Shown piece by piece: positions 16,815 to 25,607 of a stretch of DNA of 34,176 bases. Origin of the DNA: Candidatus Melainabacteria bacterium. Lineage in GTDB: Bacteria; Cyanobacteriota; Vampirovibrionia; Obscuribacterales; Obscuribacteraceae. The position numbers and the translations under genes are program-made. The notes below the pieces were generated by a model. That model made no database searches and was not told the DNA's origin. It worked only from the letters and a program-made list of their open reading frames with translations. Every line of letters starts with the position of its first letter. Position 1 is the first letter of the stretch. Where the stretch lies: positions 1 to 34,176 of the forward strand of contig JADZFV010000224.1 of NCBI GenBank assembly GCA_020854255.1. Direction: 5' to 3'.

Positions 16815-16839
16815 GCACAGACTAAAATCCGGTCGGCAA
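16791..16839 (+). repeat. 49-base exact direct repeat (copy 2) spanning two convergent gene ends
   Basis: Identical to 15475-15523. Here the last 18 bases are the genuine 3' end of the - strand gene (its final five codons and stop), so this copy is in the ancestral context. Confidence 0.95.
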
Positions 16840-17766
16840 CCCCTGTGATTGCTGCTGTTGCTGTTGTTGCGCACCTTGCTGCTGCTGGCGATAAGCGTCG
16901 ACTTTCTGCTGATACTCGGCTTGACTGGCCTTGTATTTCTGCAAGATTTGCATTTTGCGCCCGCGAAACTCAGCCAGCTTCATAATGTCATTCTGTGCCT
17001 GCCGACGCGCTCCGTCGTACACCTCACGGAAGTCAGTGACGGTTCGGCCCTCATCAATCGCCTTTTTCAAAAGCAGACGATTGAGATCTTTGAATTCCAA
17101 GGGTTCGATACTGCGCAACAAAAGGCAAAGCTCGTGTGTCTCCTTCTCATCGTCGATCAGCTCTTTTACTGCCTTTCGGCTCAAATCCTCCATGCCCAGG
17201 ATTTTTGCTTCGCGAGCGAATTTCAACGCTTCCTCAACTGAATCTGCCTTTTGATACGCCTTTTCCATAGCCAGGTGAGAGATGTCATTCAACGCCACTT
17301 CCTGCGCCTTCCGGGCCAGGTCGAGGAGCTCGTCGACAGTATTGGATGAACCGACAAGGTTGTTGACGGACTGGCGAGTCACTTCAAAACATTCGTACTG
17401 GCGCGCCTTTATCGCCAATTGCAGAAAATCTTCGCGCGTCTGGCAATAGGATAGCGCCTTCGATATACATGCCCGGCGCGCTTCCAGCATCGGATGCCCG
17501 TACGGCTCTGTATAAGCGGCGATAGCCATGCACTTCGGAATATCGGTAGCCGTGCTCAAGGCGTCTAAAATCATGGGAGTGGCTTTGCCGGGATTGCTCT
17601 TCATGTACCTGGAGGCGCGCTCGAGCACTATCTGAGCTTCGTCTGTGAGCGGCGAGCCAGGCCACGGTTTGTGCCCGGCCAGTGCGGGCTGAATCAGGAA
17701 AATCCCGCCCAATGTCGCCAGGGCAAGGGTTTGCCATCTAACCCGCGATGAAAAACTACGTTTCAC
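16822..17766 (-). CDS. Secreted helical-repeat protein with Gln-rich tail
   Basis: The product is about 314 residues and I do not recognise a named family. It begins with a signal peptide (ALATLGGIFLIQPALA, cut before GHKPW). The mature part is alpha-helical, with repeating blocks such as DELLDLARKAQEVALNDISHLAMEKAY and EEALKFAREAKILGMEDLSRKAV, about 35 residues each (about 150-265). A Lys/Arg coiled stretch follows, and then a tail with runs QQQQ and QQQQQQQ (about 285-305). Four cysteines lie in the first third. GAGG precedes both a GTG (17766, chosen for better spacing) and a TTG (17772). It faces the double-retropepsin gene tail to tail. Both are secreted, so a functional link is possible but unproven. 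Confidence 0.8.
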   Translation of the reverse strand: MKRSFSSRVRWQTLALATLGGIFLIQPALAGHKPWPGSPLTDEAQIVLERASRYMKSNPGKATPMILDALSTATDIPKCMAIAAYTEPYGHPMLEARRACISKALSYCQTREDFLQLAIKARQYECFEVTRQSVNNLVGSSNTVDELLDLARKAQEVALNDISHLAMEKAYQKADSVEEALKFAREAKILGMEDLSRKAVKELIDDEKETHELCLLLRSIEPLEFKDLNRLLLKKAIDEGRTVTDFREVYDGARRQAQNDIMKLAEFRGRKMQILQKYKASQAEYQQKVDAYRQQQQGAQQQQQQQSQGLPTGF

Positions 17767-17847
17767 AGTCAAATTTCCTCGATTGAATATCGGCCCCTCT
17801 CAGCCCATTCTAGCGGAAGCCGCGCCAGCATACTGTTCCACAAAACC

Positions 17848-20709
17848 CTAAAGATCTAGCTTGAGGGTGGTCAGCTCATTGACAGACAGTGACAATTTAG
17901 ACTCTTTGCGGTTCTTTCCTTCAATGAAAGCGAGCCTGGAAATAGCCGAACCATCCAATTTTATGAAGCTGCCTTTGCGCACCGAAGAATCAACTGAGCA
18001 AGTGACTTCCTGAGCCTCACTGGTCACATTCAACAGGCGAACAATAACAGACTTGCCGGACTGATCCATGTGCATCGACCGCACTCGAACGGCACTGTTG
18101 TTCAAGGTAAGAAATGGTGCCGTGGCTTCCGCCTTTTGCCCACCTGAAAGGATGAGCCAGGTGGTGCCTTCATACTGGTCGGCAAGAGCGTAGGCTTCGG
18201 ACAAGTGATCGTGGTCGGATGCCTGCGGCTCCTTAAATACACCCAGAGGGGCCCATCCATAATTGACGACATTATCGCCCAGTGAATTGGCGCCAGGCGT
18301 CGCCAGAGAAGGCCCGGCTCCGCCTCCGCGCGTGCGCAGGCGAGGGCGGGAGAGCCTGGACACAGCTCGCAATACGGTCATCGAAACACTGTTATCCTGG
18401 GTGCCGTATTCCGGCAGCCCTTGATTGAAAAACGCTTGCTTCTCGGCTAGGAAAAAACGCTGGCAGGGAAATCTATCGAGAGCAGCTTCATGACCGGCTG
18501 CCACAGGCAGTGCATCAGAGACGCTGGTGTGCTTGCGTTTGACCACACTGAAGTGATTCTCGGAAAGTGTCTTTTCCACCTTTTTGGACGTCGAAAAAAC
18601 CACTTCCAGCCGGTGATCCTCCGAGCGATTGTTCCACTTGGTCTCGAAAAACACCACAGGAATGCCCTTCTTAAGGAGAATTTCGGTTGTCACTTCGTGT
18701 TTGACGAGCTCAACCGAGCGTACATATTTAACGGCTCGCTCAGGCACGCCTGGTTTTTCAAATGGAATGGCATCTTCGCTTTCCATTTCGATGACACGCA
18801 AAGGAATTTCCAACTCGTAAGTGACCGAAAGCGAGCCGACCAGAGGACCTCTCTGTCTTTGCGAAACAGTTAGAACTCTAGAAACGACAGGCACATCTGC
18901 GACTATCGGGTCATGATTGTAAGTATCTCCGGCGTCGGCAACATCTCTAAATGAATGTCCAAGTTCATAACGAATCGGATTTCCCTGTGATGGGCTTGCC
19001 TCTACGACCAGATTGCCTGCGTCAGTAATTTCCAGGCGCAAAAGCCCATTCTCGACGGCGCGAGGCTCCAGAGTCACAGGAGAGGACGGGGACTTTCCTG
19101 CTTTTCCGTTGCCACCAGTACCGATGGCTTTCCAGTCGCAAGCTCTCATTGAGAATGGTGGCAATTTGTCAATCCAAACCCAGCCGTCATAAAGCTTTAT
19201 CCTCTTCTCCACTGGCTCTTCGCCCACTGCCGTGAAGACCTGCGACTCTTCGCGCATGGAGACTATCTGCAAAGTGTCCGACAGAGCCAGCAAGTGTTTT
19301 TCGAGCATCAATGGGCCGGGGTCTTTTGCCGCTGTCAATCCTGCTACGGCCAGCGCCGGCGAGGAGCGAATTTGCATGCTGGCGGAGGCGGCTTCGGCTT
19401 TTTCCGAAACATGAGCAACAACTTCTTCTGCCCACTGAAAGCGCACAGGAGCGGACACTTCGTCCTGACTCAAATTACAGGCAAGCAATCGAGATGGGTT
19501 AAGCGCAGGGTCTGTCACCATATTCAGTGCACGAGAAAAGCGAGCGATCTGCTTTTTCTCGACACCGGCGTACACAGCTTGCGCTGCCTTCTTTTCCACA
19601 GCATCAAGAGCCTGGTGAAAACGGTTTGTGCGAATCACCATCTCCTCATGCACTTGATCGACGCTGCAGCCGCAAATACTGTCGTGCGGATGATTGGAGA
19701 TCAGAAGTTTCCACGCATGCTCCAGTTCCCAATTCGGGTAGGAGGAGGCGCCGCGCAGTGAAATAAGCGTCAAAAGTGGCTCGATGATACTGGCCAGACG
19801 ATGCTCCTGCATGCGATTGGCGCGCTTTAAATAAAGGCGTGAAGAAAGAACACCTTGCAGCATGTAGGCTCTTTCGAATTGTGATGCAGAAGCATTGTCT
19901 CTCAATTCGCCTTTCACTTTCGGCAGGTCATTGACAGGCTTTTCCACCTGACGAGCAAAATCGGCAAGCGGCAGAGTGAAAAACTTCACTTTCACTGCGC
20001 GTTTGGAAAATTCCGCCTCGGCATCCTTTATTGCTTTTGAGAATTGAGCCGGAGGCAAAAGATGATCGCCACCTACCGGGACCAGTTTCGGCCCTTTTAG
20101 ATTGACCCAGAGATCCAGTCTGTCTGCCAGTTTTGCAGTATCGACCTGACCATGGAACATAGTCTGGTAATAACCGAAGCAGAGATGATATGCATTGACC
20201 TGACTGCCATCCGGGCTTGACCATTCGAATACGGTATTATTCAACCCGCCTGGAACTCCGCGCCAGACAAAAGCGTTTTTGATGCCAAATCCATTTAAGA
20301 TGCGCGGCAGATCCTGAGAGTGACCGAAGGTATCGGGACAATAACCAACATGAACAGGTGGCCCGAATTGCCCGCAAGCGCTCATGCCGATTTTGAGATT
20401 GCGGATCAAGCTCTCGCCGCCGACCAGCATTTGATCGGCCAAAACCATCCAGGGTCCTGCACCCAACTTTCCGCTCTCTATCTGCTTTGCCAGGCGAGCT
20501 TTTATAGTCGGGTCGATCTCGGCTGCATCTTCCAGCGCCAAGGATTGTCCGTCCAAAAGAAAGTTGGGAATCGCGCCTGACTCAATAAGGTCGAGCACGC
20601 TTCTCACCACTGTGACCAGCTGCGTTCTGAAAGTCTCATAAGGCAGATACCACTCTCTGTCCCAGTGAGTATGCAAATAGAAGTTGAGCTCTTTTTCTTT
20701 CTGAGCCAT
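17848..20709 (-). CDS. Glycoside hydrolase family 38 alpha-mannosidase
   Basis: This 953-residue GH38 enzyme probably hydrolyses alpha-linked mannose by a zinc-dependent retaining mechanism. The N-terminal catalytic part has HTHWDREW (13-20, with zinc ligands His15 and Asp17), GYCPDTFGHSQDLP (122-135, with the nucleophile Asp126) and NHPHDSICG (339-347, with zinc-ligand histidine). Long C-terminal beta domains (about 500-953) are typical. No signal peptide is visible, so it is likely cytoplasmic. That, with its layout, resembles bacterial MngB-type enzymes acting on mannosylglycerate or on imported oligosaccharides more than secreted glycan trimmers. It starts 11 bases after the TIM-barrel gene, so the two form an operon. 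The exact substrate cannot be read from the sequence. Confidence 0.92.
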   Translation of the reverse strand: MAQKEKELNFYLHTHWDREWYLPYETFRTQLVTVVRSVLDLIESGAIPNFLLDGQSLALEDAAEIDPTIKARLAKQIESGKLGAGPWMVLADQMLVGGESLIRNLKIGMSACGQFGPPVHVGYCPDTFGHSQDLPRILNGFGIKNAFVWRGVPGGLNNTVFEWSSPDGSQVNAYHLCFGYYQTMFHGQVDTAKLADRLDLWVNLKGPKLVPVGGDHLLPPAQFSKAIKDAEAEFSKRAVKVKFFTLPLADFARQVEKPVNDLPKVKGELRDNASASQFERAYMLQGVLSSRLYLKRANRMQEHRLASIIEPLLTLISLRGASSYPNWELEHAWKLLISNHPHDSICGCSVDQVHEEMVIRTNRFHQALDAVEKKAAQAVYAGVEKKQIARFSRALNMVTDPALNPSRLLACNLSQDEVSAPVRFQWAEEVVAHVSEKAEAASASMQIRSSPALAVAGLTAAKDPGPLMLEKHLLALSDTLQIVSMREESQVFTAVGEEPVEKRIKLYDGWVWIDKLPPFSMRACDWKAIGTGGNGKAGKSPSSPVTLEPRAVENGLLRLEITDAGNLVVEASPSQGNPIRYELGHSFRDVADAGDTYNHDPIVADVPVVSRVLTVSQRQRGPLVGSLSVTYELEIPLRVIEMESEDAIPFEKPGVPERAVKYVRSVELVKHEVTTEILLKKGIPVVFFETKWNNRSEDHRLEVVFSTSKKVEKTLSENHFSVVKRKHTSVSDALPVAAGHEAALDRFPCQRFFLAEKQAFFNQGLPEYGTQDNSVSMTVLRAVSRLSRPRLRTRGGGAGPSLATPGANSLGDNVVNYGWAPLGVFKEPQASDHDHLSEAYALADQYEGTTWLILSGGQKAEATAPFLTLNNSAVRVRSMHMDQSGKSVIVRLLNVTSEAQEVTCSVDSSVRKGSFIKLDGSAISRLAFIEGKNRKESKLSLSVNELTTLKLDL

Positions 20710-20720
20710 GCGGCCGGTTC

Positions 20721-21593
20721 TCAGTCTTTTACCAGAGGGGCGAGCACTTTCACGCTTTTAGCCAGCGCGTCACCTAGGTCTTCCGCTTCTTCACCTACAA
20801 ATTCGTCATCCAGGTGAATGGAGACGGTGCCGGAAAAATCGTACAGCTTGAGCAATTCAATCAACTGACTCCAGTCTACCTGTCCTTTGCCCGGCATGCG
20901 ATAACGCCACCAGAGCGGGCCGTACATGCCGCTGTCATTGAGCAAAGTGCGGTTGATCTCAATGTCATGCGCTTCCACATGATCGATGGCCGAGACCAGG
21001 CCGGAGAGAATTTTCAAATAGTCTATGCCCAGCCAGACGCAGTCGGCGGGCGAAAAACTGAGACTCAAGTCAGGACATTGAGAAAGAATGTCGCGCCAGT
21101 CTTGCGGCTCCATGGCTCGCCAGGTTTTCAAAGAATGCCCGCGAAACTCTTGCGGCGTGGAGAGTCTGAGGGTGAGGCGCAATTTTTTCCTGGCGGCAAT
21201 TTTTTGCGCTTCGCAAAGCAGCTCCACCACCGAGTCGCGCCAGGACCCGTTCGATCCCACATTGACCGCAACAGAAATGCGATGGCACCCGGCTGCTTCC
21301 GCTACCAGAGCCAGTTTTGCCAGCATCTGCAAAAACTTCTTGACGGCTTTATTGTCTTCGGGATCGACTGCATAATCCAGATTGAGGCAGCTGATTTCCA
21401 CCCCGCTCTCGCGGCAAGCCTTCTTGACCTCCGCCAGATAAGCCTTCTCCGTTTTGTCCAGAGAGGGTGCTTTTTGCGTAACGTCAAAGGGCCGAAATGA
21501 ATATTCGACAGCCGTAAGCCCGCGCTCAGAGGCAAGCTCGACGGCGCCGTCCAAACCGCAACCAAATCTGGTGGCATCAAAACAGAGTCGCAT
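20721..21593 (-). CDS. Sugar phosphate isomerase/epimerase-like TIM barrel protein
   Basis: The 290-residue product belongs to the xylose-isomerase-like/AP endonuclease 2 superfamily of TIM barrels. Support comes from the alternating strand-helix pattern beginning MRLCFDATRFG and from strands ending in acidic or His residues suited to metal binding (SCLNLD, LSFSPADCVWLG, DHVEAHDIE, SIHLDDE). Members isomerise or epimerise sugars or inositols, and some are lyases. It is the first gene of a two-gene unit with the GH38 mannosidase, which suggests that it processes the released sugar or its derivative. The partner and substrate are inferred only from position. Confidence 0.82.
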   Translation of the reverse strand: MRLCFDATRFGCGLDGAVELASERGLTAVEYSFRPFDVTQKAPSLDKTEKAYLAEVKKACRESGVEISCLNLDYAVDPEDNKAVKKFLQMLAKLALVAEAAGCHRISVAVNVGSNGSWRDSVVELLCEAQKIAARKKLRLTLRLSTPQEFRGHSLKTWRAMEPQDWRDILSQCPDLSLSFSPADCVWLGIDYLKILSGLVSAIDHVEAHDIEINRTLLNDSGMYGPLWWRYRMPGKGQVDWSQLIELLKLYDFSGTVSIHLDDEFVGEEAEDLGDALAKSVKVLAPLVKD

Positions 21594-21661
21594 GCCCCAG
21601 AGTTTACCAGAAACAGGTCGCTAATCCCTTAATGCCCGGATTGGCTTTAAGCTCCCACTGA

Positions 21662-22330
21662 CTACATGCTTTTCAGATAGTCGGCCTTTACCTGCGGATC
21701 AGGAATATCATTAAAATCCATGCGCATCATCTTCTTGACTGAAAAGTCCTGACCTCTCTGCAACGACAGAGTGACAGGCGTGTGCGGCGTGCCGACAATC
21801 AAGTCGAAAACTTCCTCTTTGCTGAGCCCATAGGTGGGAATGCCGTCCACGGCGACAATGACATCGTTGGTTCGAACCCCCTGCTCGGATGCCGGTGTGC
21901 CGGAGAAAACCAACTTGATTGTGGGCGGGCGCCCGACTACCATCTCAAATTTCACGCCGATAATGCCGATACCGGTCATGGCACTGGCATCGAGAGCGTT
22001 GTTTTTAACCTGAGCTTTCATTTGATTGCGATTGGAGCCCAGGCGACCGAGACCGGGAATGCCGAAGCCGTTGCCGGACTGATTTGCCCCCGATGCAAGC
22101 GGTTTGCGAGGGGCCGGCGCAGGCTCCTTATGGCTGTGCTGGACGGTGCCCTTGAGCGTTTTTTTCGGCACCTCTGCCTGAGTGTCCAGCTTGGGAACGT
22201 CAGGTTTGAGCAAAACCTGGTCGTCGGCGAATGCCGGCGCCGGAGGGCACTGCAAAATACAGCAGAGAGCGGCGGCAAAGGCCAGACCTTTACTGAAATT
22301 TGAAAAAAACAATTTTTTGAATGCGATCAT
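21662..22330 (-). CDS. Secreted PDZ-domain protein
   Basis: The 222-residue product has a long signal peptide (AALCCILQCPPAPAFA, cleavage near residue 35), a Pro/Lys-rich low-complexity stretch (36-110) and one PDZ domain (about 115-205). PDZ landmarks are the GIIGVKFEMV strand and the TPASEQGVRTNDVIVAVDGIPTYGLS block typical of HtrA-type and C-terminal-processing-protease PDZ domains. There is no protease domain, so it is more likely an adaptor or substrate-presenting protein in the periplasm. It is probably a single-gene unit. Given the secreted proteases about 5 kb away, a shared pathway is conceivable but unsupported. Confidence 0.85.
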   Translation of the reverse strand: MIAFKKLFFSNFSKGLAFAAALCCILQCPPAPAFADDQVLLKPDVPKLDTQAEVPKKTLKGTVQHSHKEPAPAPRKPLASGANQSGNGFGIPGLGRLGSNRNQMKAQVKNNALDASAMTGIGIIGVKFEMVVGRPPTIKLVFSGTPASEQGVRTNDVIVAVDGIPTYGLSKEEVFDLIVGTPHTPVTLSLQRGQDFSVKKMMRMDFNDIPDPQVKADYLKSM

Positions 22331-22705
22331 GAATTTGTTCTTGCTTAAATGGCTCTATATGCCATCCCTTCTTGTATACACAGTGTTGCATACCCAGAAT
22401 ACCGCCGGCCGCTCTTATTGAGAAGCGGGTATACCCCAATCCGCCTGCCCGTGTGAAAAACTGAATTTGCACTGCCAGTCACGGCTCAGCGCTCCTTGCC
22501 TACCATCTTTACCTGGTCTCCTTGTTTTTTGGACGCGCCGTGGGTTCATCTGTTCCCTTGACCAGAATGCGTCGCCCCTCGACCAGAACGAACTGCGTGC
22601 CGGACCTGTTTTAAGCATAATCAAAACCTTTGCTTAAGCTCCGCCCTTCCAAAGCGACTGCATGCTAATCTGGCAGCCAGTTTTGACAGGTTGGAGGTTT
22701 GAGCA
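22331..22705. other. 375-base divergent intergenic region, PDZ gene / mdh
   Basis: No gene is seen. For mdh, a CATAAT box (22616-22621) could be a -10, about 85 bases before the start, but no good -35 lies at 16-18 bases. GGAGGT (22693-22698) before the GTG start is a strong ribosome-binding site. Confidence 0.4.
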
Positions 22706-23659
22706 GTGAGCAAAGTTACAGTTGTCGGAGCCGGATTTGTCGGCAGCACCGTCGCCCAGTATGTCGCCGAGAAAGACCTGGCCGATGTGGTTTTGATTGA
22801 TATTCCCAATCTCGAGGGAGTCGCACAAGGCAAGGCTCTCGACCTGATGCAAGCAGCCCCTATAAGTGGTTGGCATTCACGTTCTTTGACGGGCAGCTCA
22901 GACTACGCCGAAACCAAGGACTCCGACATCGTCGTCATCACCGCGGGTATCGCCCGCAAGCCCGGCATGACCCGCGAAGACCTTTTGCGCACCAACGCCA
23001 AAATCGTCAAAGAAGTAGCTGAAAAAGCTGTCAAGCACTCCCCTGACGCGATTTTTATTGTCGTGACCAATCCGCTTGATGTAATGACCTACCTGGTGCA
23101 AGAAACCACCAAGCTCGATTCCACCCGGGTAATCGGAATGGCAGGCGTACTTGACAGCGCCAGATTCCAGACCTTTATCGGCATGGAATTGAATGTCTCT
23201 TGCCAGGACATAAGAGCGATGGTTCTGGGCGGACACGGCGATCTGATGGTTCCACTGCCTCGCTATTCGTCGGTTAACGGCATTCCCATCACCGAACTCA
23301 TCTCCAAAGAACGTATTGAAGCCCTGAGCGCTCGCACTCGCGACGGCGGCGCTGAGATAGTCAAACTGCTCGGCACAGGAAGCGCCTATTATGCGCCCGG
23401 CTCCTCGGTTTGCCAGATGGTGGAAGCGATTCTTCTCGACAAGAACCGCCTCTTGCCCTGCGCCGTATTGCCGAAGCAAGGCGAATACGGACTGAAAGAT
23501 GTCTACATCGGACTGCCGGCGGTTCTCAACCGCAAGGGATTGGCAAAGATCGTCGAATTGAAGCTCACTGACGAAGAGTCGGCAATGCTCAAGAAGTCAG
23601 CCGAGTCCATCAAGGAAAACATCAAGCTGATGAACGATCTTTTGACCGCCGCAGTTTAG
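22706..23659 (+). CDS. mdh: Malate dehydrogenase (LDH-like type)
   Basis: This enzyme interconverts malate and oxaloacetate with NAD in the citric acid cycle. The 317-residue product has the Rossmann motif GAGFVG (8-13) with Asp32 after the second strand (NAD rather than NADP). Substrate-binding Arg84 and Arg90 lie in ARKPGMTREDLL; the Arg pattern marks MDH rather than lactate dehydrogenase. The catalytic pair is Asp150 with His177 in GGHGDLMVPL, and Arg153 is present. The GTG at 22706 follows GGAGGT at a good distance. The gene stands alone, followed by a strong hairpin. Confidence 0.95.
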   Translation: MSKVTVVGAGFVGSTVAQYVAEKDLADVVLIDIPNLEGVAQGKALDLMQAAPISGWHSRSLTGSSDYAETKDSDIVVITAGIARKPGMTREDLLRTNAKIVKEVAEKAVKHSPDAIFIVVTNPLDVMTYLVQETTKLDSTRVIGMAGVLDSARFQTFIGMELNVSCQDIRAMVLGGHGDLMVPLPRYSSVNGIPITELISKERIEALSARTRDGGAEIVKLLGTGSAYYAPGSSVCQMVEAILLDKNRLLPCAVLPKQGEYGLKDVYIGLPAVLNRKGLAKIVELKLTDEESAMLKKSAESIKENIKLMNDLLTAAV

Positions 23660-23690
23660 GCATCTGGCTCGAAACAGTTGTAAGCATTGG

Positions 23691-23716
23691 AGAGGGTGGA
23701 AAAACTTCCACCCTCT
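23691..23716 (+). terminator. 11-bp hairpin after mdh
   Basis: AGAGGGTGGAA (23691-23701) pairs perfectly with TTCCACCCTCT (23706-23716) across a 4-base loop, 31 bases after the mdh stop. No T run follows, so it may stabilise the mdh transcript end or act with Rho rather than being a classical terminator. Confidence 0.5.
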
Positions 23717-23725
23717 GACCTTATC

Positions 23726-23755
23726 GCGACAGGTTTCTCGGGAGGTTGTTATAAT
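23726..23755 (+). promoter_or_regulatory. Promoter of the NTF2-like/lspA/rluD group
   Basis: GCGACA (23726-23731) and a perfect TATAAT (23750-23755) are 18 bases apart. Transcription would start near 23762, about 40 bases before the ATG at 23801. That excludes the upstream start at 23687 in the same frame. Confidence 0.65.
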
Positions 23756-23800
23756 GTGGTCTCGGATAGCTTTAGGGCAAGCCTCACAGCAACAAAGAAC

Positions 23801-25015
23801 ATGACAAGAAAAACAGACGCCGGAAAGAAATTACTAGCACCACTCATGGTGTCACTTGCGATTTGCGCGGCAGCCGGCATGAATTTAAGCGCCCGGGCGA
23901 TAGAAACGTCTCCAGCCGCAACAACAGCGGCAAGCGGCGATTCCGTTTTGGAGCCGAACAATAAGACCAATGATAAAGAGCGCAAGGAAATAGAGGCGCT
24001 CCTCTCCAGCCTGGAAACTCAATGGAATGCCCACGATCTCGACGGCGTGATGAGCCATTATTCCGAGGATTACGTCAACAATGACGGTCTCGACAAGAAA
24101 GCGGTCGCATCGATCACCAAAAAATTCTGGTCTCAGTACCCTGATTCAAAATCAAGTTCTAAAATCAAACAAGTTCGCATTGATGGAAATTTTTCCACAA
24201 TCGAATCAAGAGACGTAGCCAGCGGCACAACCGAAAGAGAAAACGCTGACACCGGCACCAAGGGCGAATTGAATTCCGTATCCGAAGGTCAAGTGTACCT
24301 GAAGAAAAACGGCAACAACTGGAAGATCATTGGCGACCGCATCGACTACGAGAAAGTTCGAGTTTCGTACGGACTGGCCAGACAACTTACCGCCAATTTC
24401 TCAGCACCCGAACAAGTCAAGTCAGGACGGCAATATTCAGCCCGGGTAGATATCTCACTGCCGGTCGGATTGACGGCGATTGGCTCAATCATGAGCCAGC
24501 CGCTCAAGTACCCGCAGAAGGCGGACGCAGCCGGCGAGCCCAAACCGCGCATCATCGATGGCGAATCTCTCGAGCGAGTCATGTCTGCCAATACCGATAA
24601 CCGCAATGAGTTATTGATGGCGACTGTAGGCATTACCAATGCCACGCGCTCCCACTTGATGGGAATTACTGTGGTAACAAGACGGCTGAATGTAATTCCT
24701 CAAACTGTTGACGCAGACGAAAAGACTGATATCGCTACCCGGTCCGAAGAAGACACGCAGAAGAATAAAGCCGACGCCAAAACAGAGGCTGATAATGACA
24801 AAACCGGCGACGCCTCCGAATCGGGAAAGTCAAAATCAGAAGAGCCCGGCAAAGGCGAGAAGTCACAAACCACCTCAACCCAAGAGAAAAAAACAGAGAC
24901 AAAGACCGAATCAAGTAAGTCTTCAAAGTCCAAAGACAAGCCGAAGTCAGAAAAGAAGCAAAATAAATCATCCACTGACGGCGACAAGAAAAAAGACGGC
25001 GCCGATTCTCAATAG
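23801..25015 (+). CDS. Secreted NTF2/SnoaL-like protein with charged disordered tail
   Basis: The 404-residue product begins with a signal peptide (LMVSLAICAAAGMNLSARA). An NTF2-like (SnoaL/DUF4440) cone domain follows (about 60-195): EIEALLSSLETQWNAHDLDGVMSHYSEDY and the closing KKNGNNWKIIGDRIDYE strand are characteristic. A beta-rich segment (about 200-310) comes next. The last 90 or so residues are a Lys/Glu/Ser/Thr/Asp-rich low-complexity tail. The start is fixed by the promoter at 23726-23755. NTF2-like domains bind small ligands or act as interaction modules; no catalytic residues can be assigned. It is 9 bases from lspA, so the two are cotranscribed. Confidence 0.82.
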   Translation: MTRKTDAGKKLLAPLMVSLAICAAAGMNLSARAIETSPAATTAASGDSVLEPNNKTNDKERKEIEALLSSLETQWNAHDLDGVMSHYSEDYVNNDGLDKKAVASITKKFWSQYPDSKSSSKIKQVRIDGNFSTIESRDVASGTTERENADTGTKGELNSVSEGQVYLKKNGNNWKIIGDRIDYEKVRVSYGLARQLTANFSAPEQVKSGRQYSARVDISLPVGLTAIGSIMSQPLKYPQKADAAGEPKPRIIDGESLERVMSANTDNRNELLMATVGITNATRSHLMGITVVTRRLNVIPQTVDADEKTDIATRSEEDTQKNKADAKTEADNDKTGDASESGKSKSEEPGKGEKSQTTSTQEKKTETKTESSKSSKSKDKPKSEKKQNKSSTDGDKKKDGADSQ

Positions 25016-25024
25016 CAAGTAGAA

Positions 25025-25600
25025 ATGACAGGCGAAGCTCAAACCAATCAAGCTTGCACCCGTAAAGCTTGCGCAACTTCAACCGGCATAGCGCTGTTTA
25101 CTGCGGCGGCGGCTTTTGCACTGGACAGACTGACAAAATCCTGGGCGCTCAGCAATTTGCAACTGCATAATTCCCAACCTTTTATAGAGGGTTTTCTCAG
25201 GCTAACCCTCACTACAAATACAGGCGCCGCTTTCAGCCTGGGAGCAAATAACGCCAGCTTCATGACCATCACAGCCGTGGTTTTGACTCTGGCGCTTACC
25301 GTCTGGCTCGCCTCTAGAATCGCGCGCGGGCATGCAATTCCGGTCATCGAATTGATCGGACTGAGCTGTATTATCGGCGGCTCTTTGGGAAATCTTACGG
25401 ACAGATTCTGCCAGGGCCATGTGACCGACTTTTTGGAATTTGCTTTCTTTTCTTTTCCGGTCTTCAACGTGGCCGATACATTCATAAATATAGGATTGGG
25501 TTTGGTGCTTATCGGCCGCATCGGCAAGGGCGAAGAAAGCGATACCAAAAATAAGACCGACAGCAAAGACACCCTTCCGGCAACGCCTGAGAAAAGTTAG
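25025..25600 (+). CDS. lspA: Lipoprotein signal peptidase II
   Basis: LspA cleaves the signal peptide of diacylglyceryl-modified prolipoproteins in the inner membrane. The 191-residue product has four hydrophobic segments and the conserved boxes NTGAAF (65-70), GGSLGNLTDR with catalytic Asp126, and FNVADTFIN with catalytic Asp151. A Lys/Asp-rich tail of about 25 residues follows the last helix. It lies between the NTF2-like gene (9-base gap) and rluD (7-base gap); the lspA-rluD pairing is common in bacteria. Confidence 0.95.
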   Translation: MTGEAQTNQACTRKACATSTGIALFTAAAAFALDRLTKSWALSNLQLHNSQPFIEGFLRLTLTTNTGAAFSLGANNASFMTITAVVLTLALTVWLASRIARGHAIPVIELIGLSCIIGGSLGNLTDRFCQGHVTDFLEFAFFSFPVFNVADTFINIGLGLVLIGRIGKGEESDTKNKTDSKDTLPATPEKS

Positions 25601-25607
25601 AGCGGAG

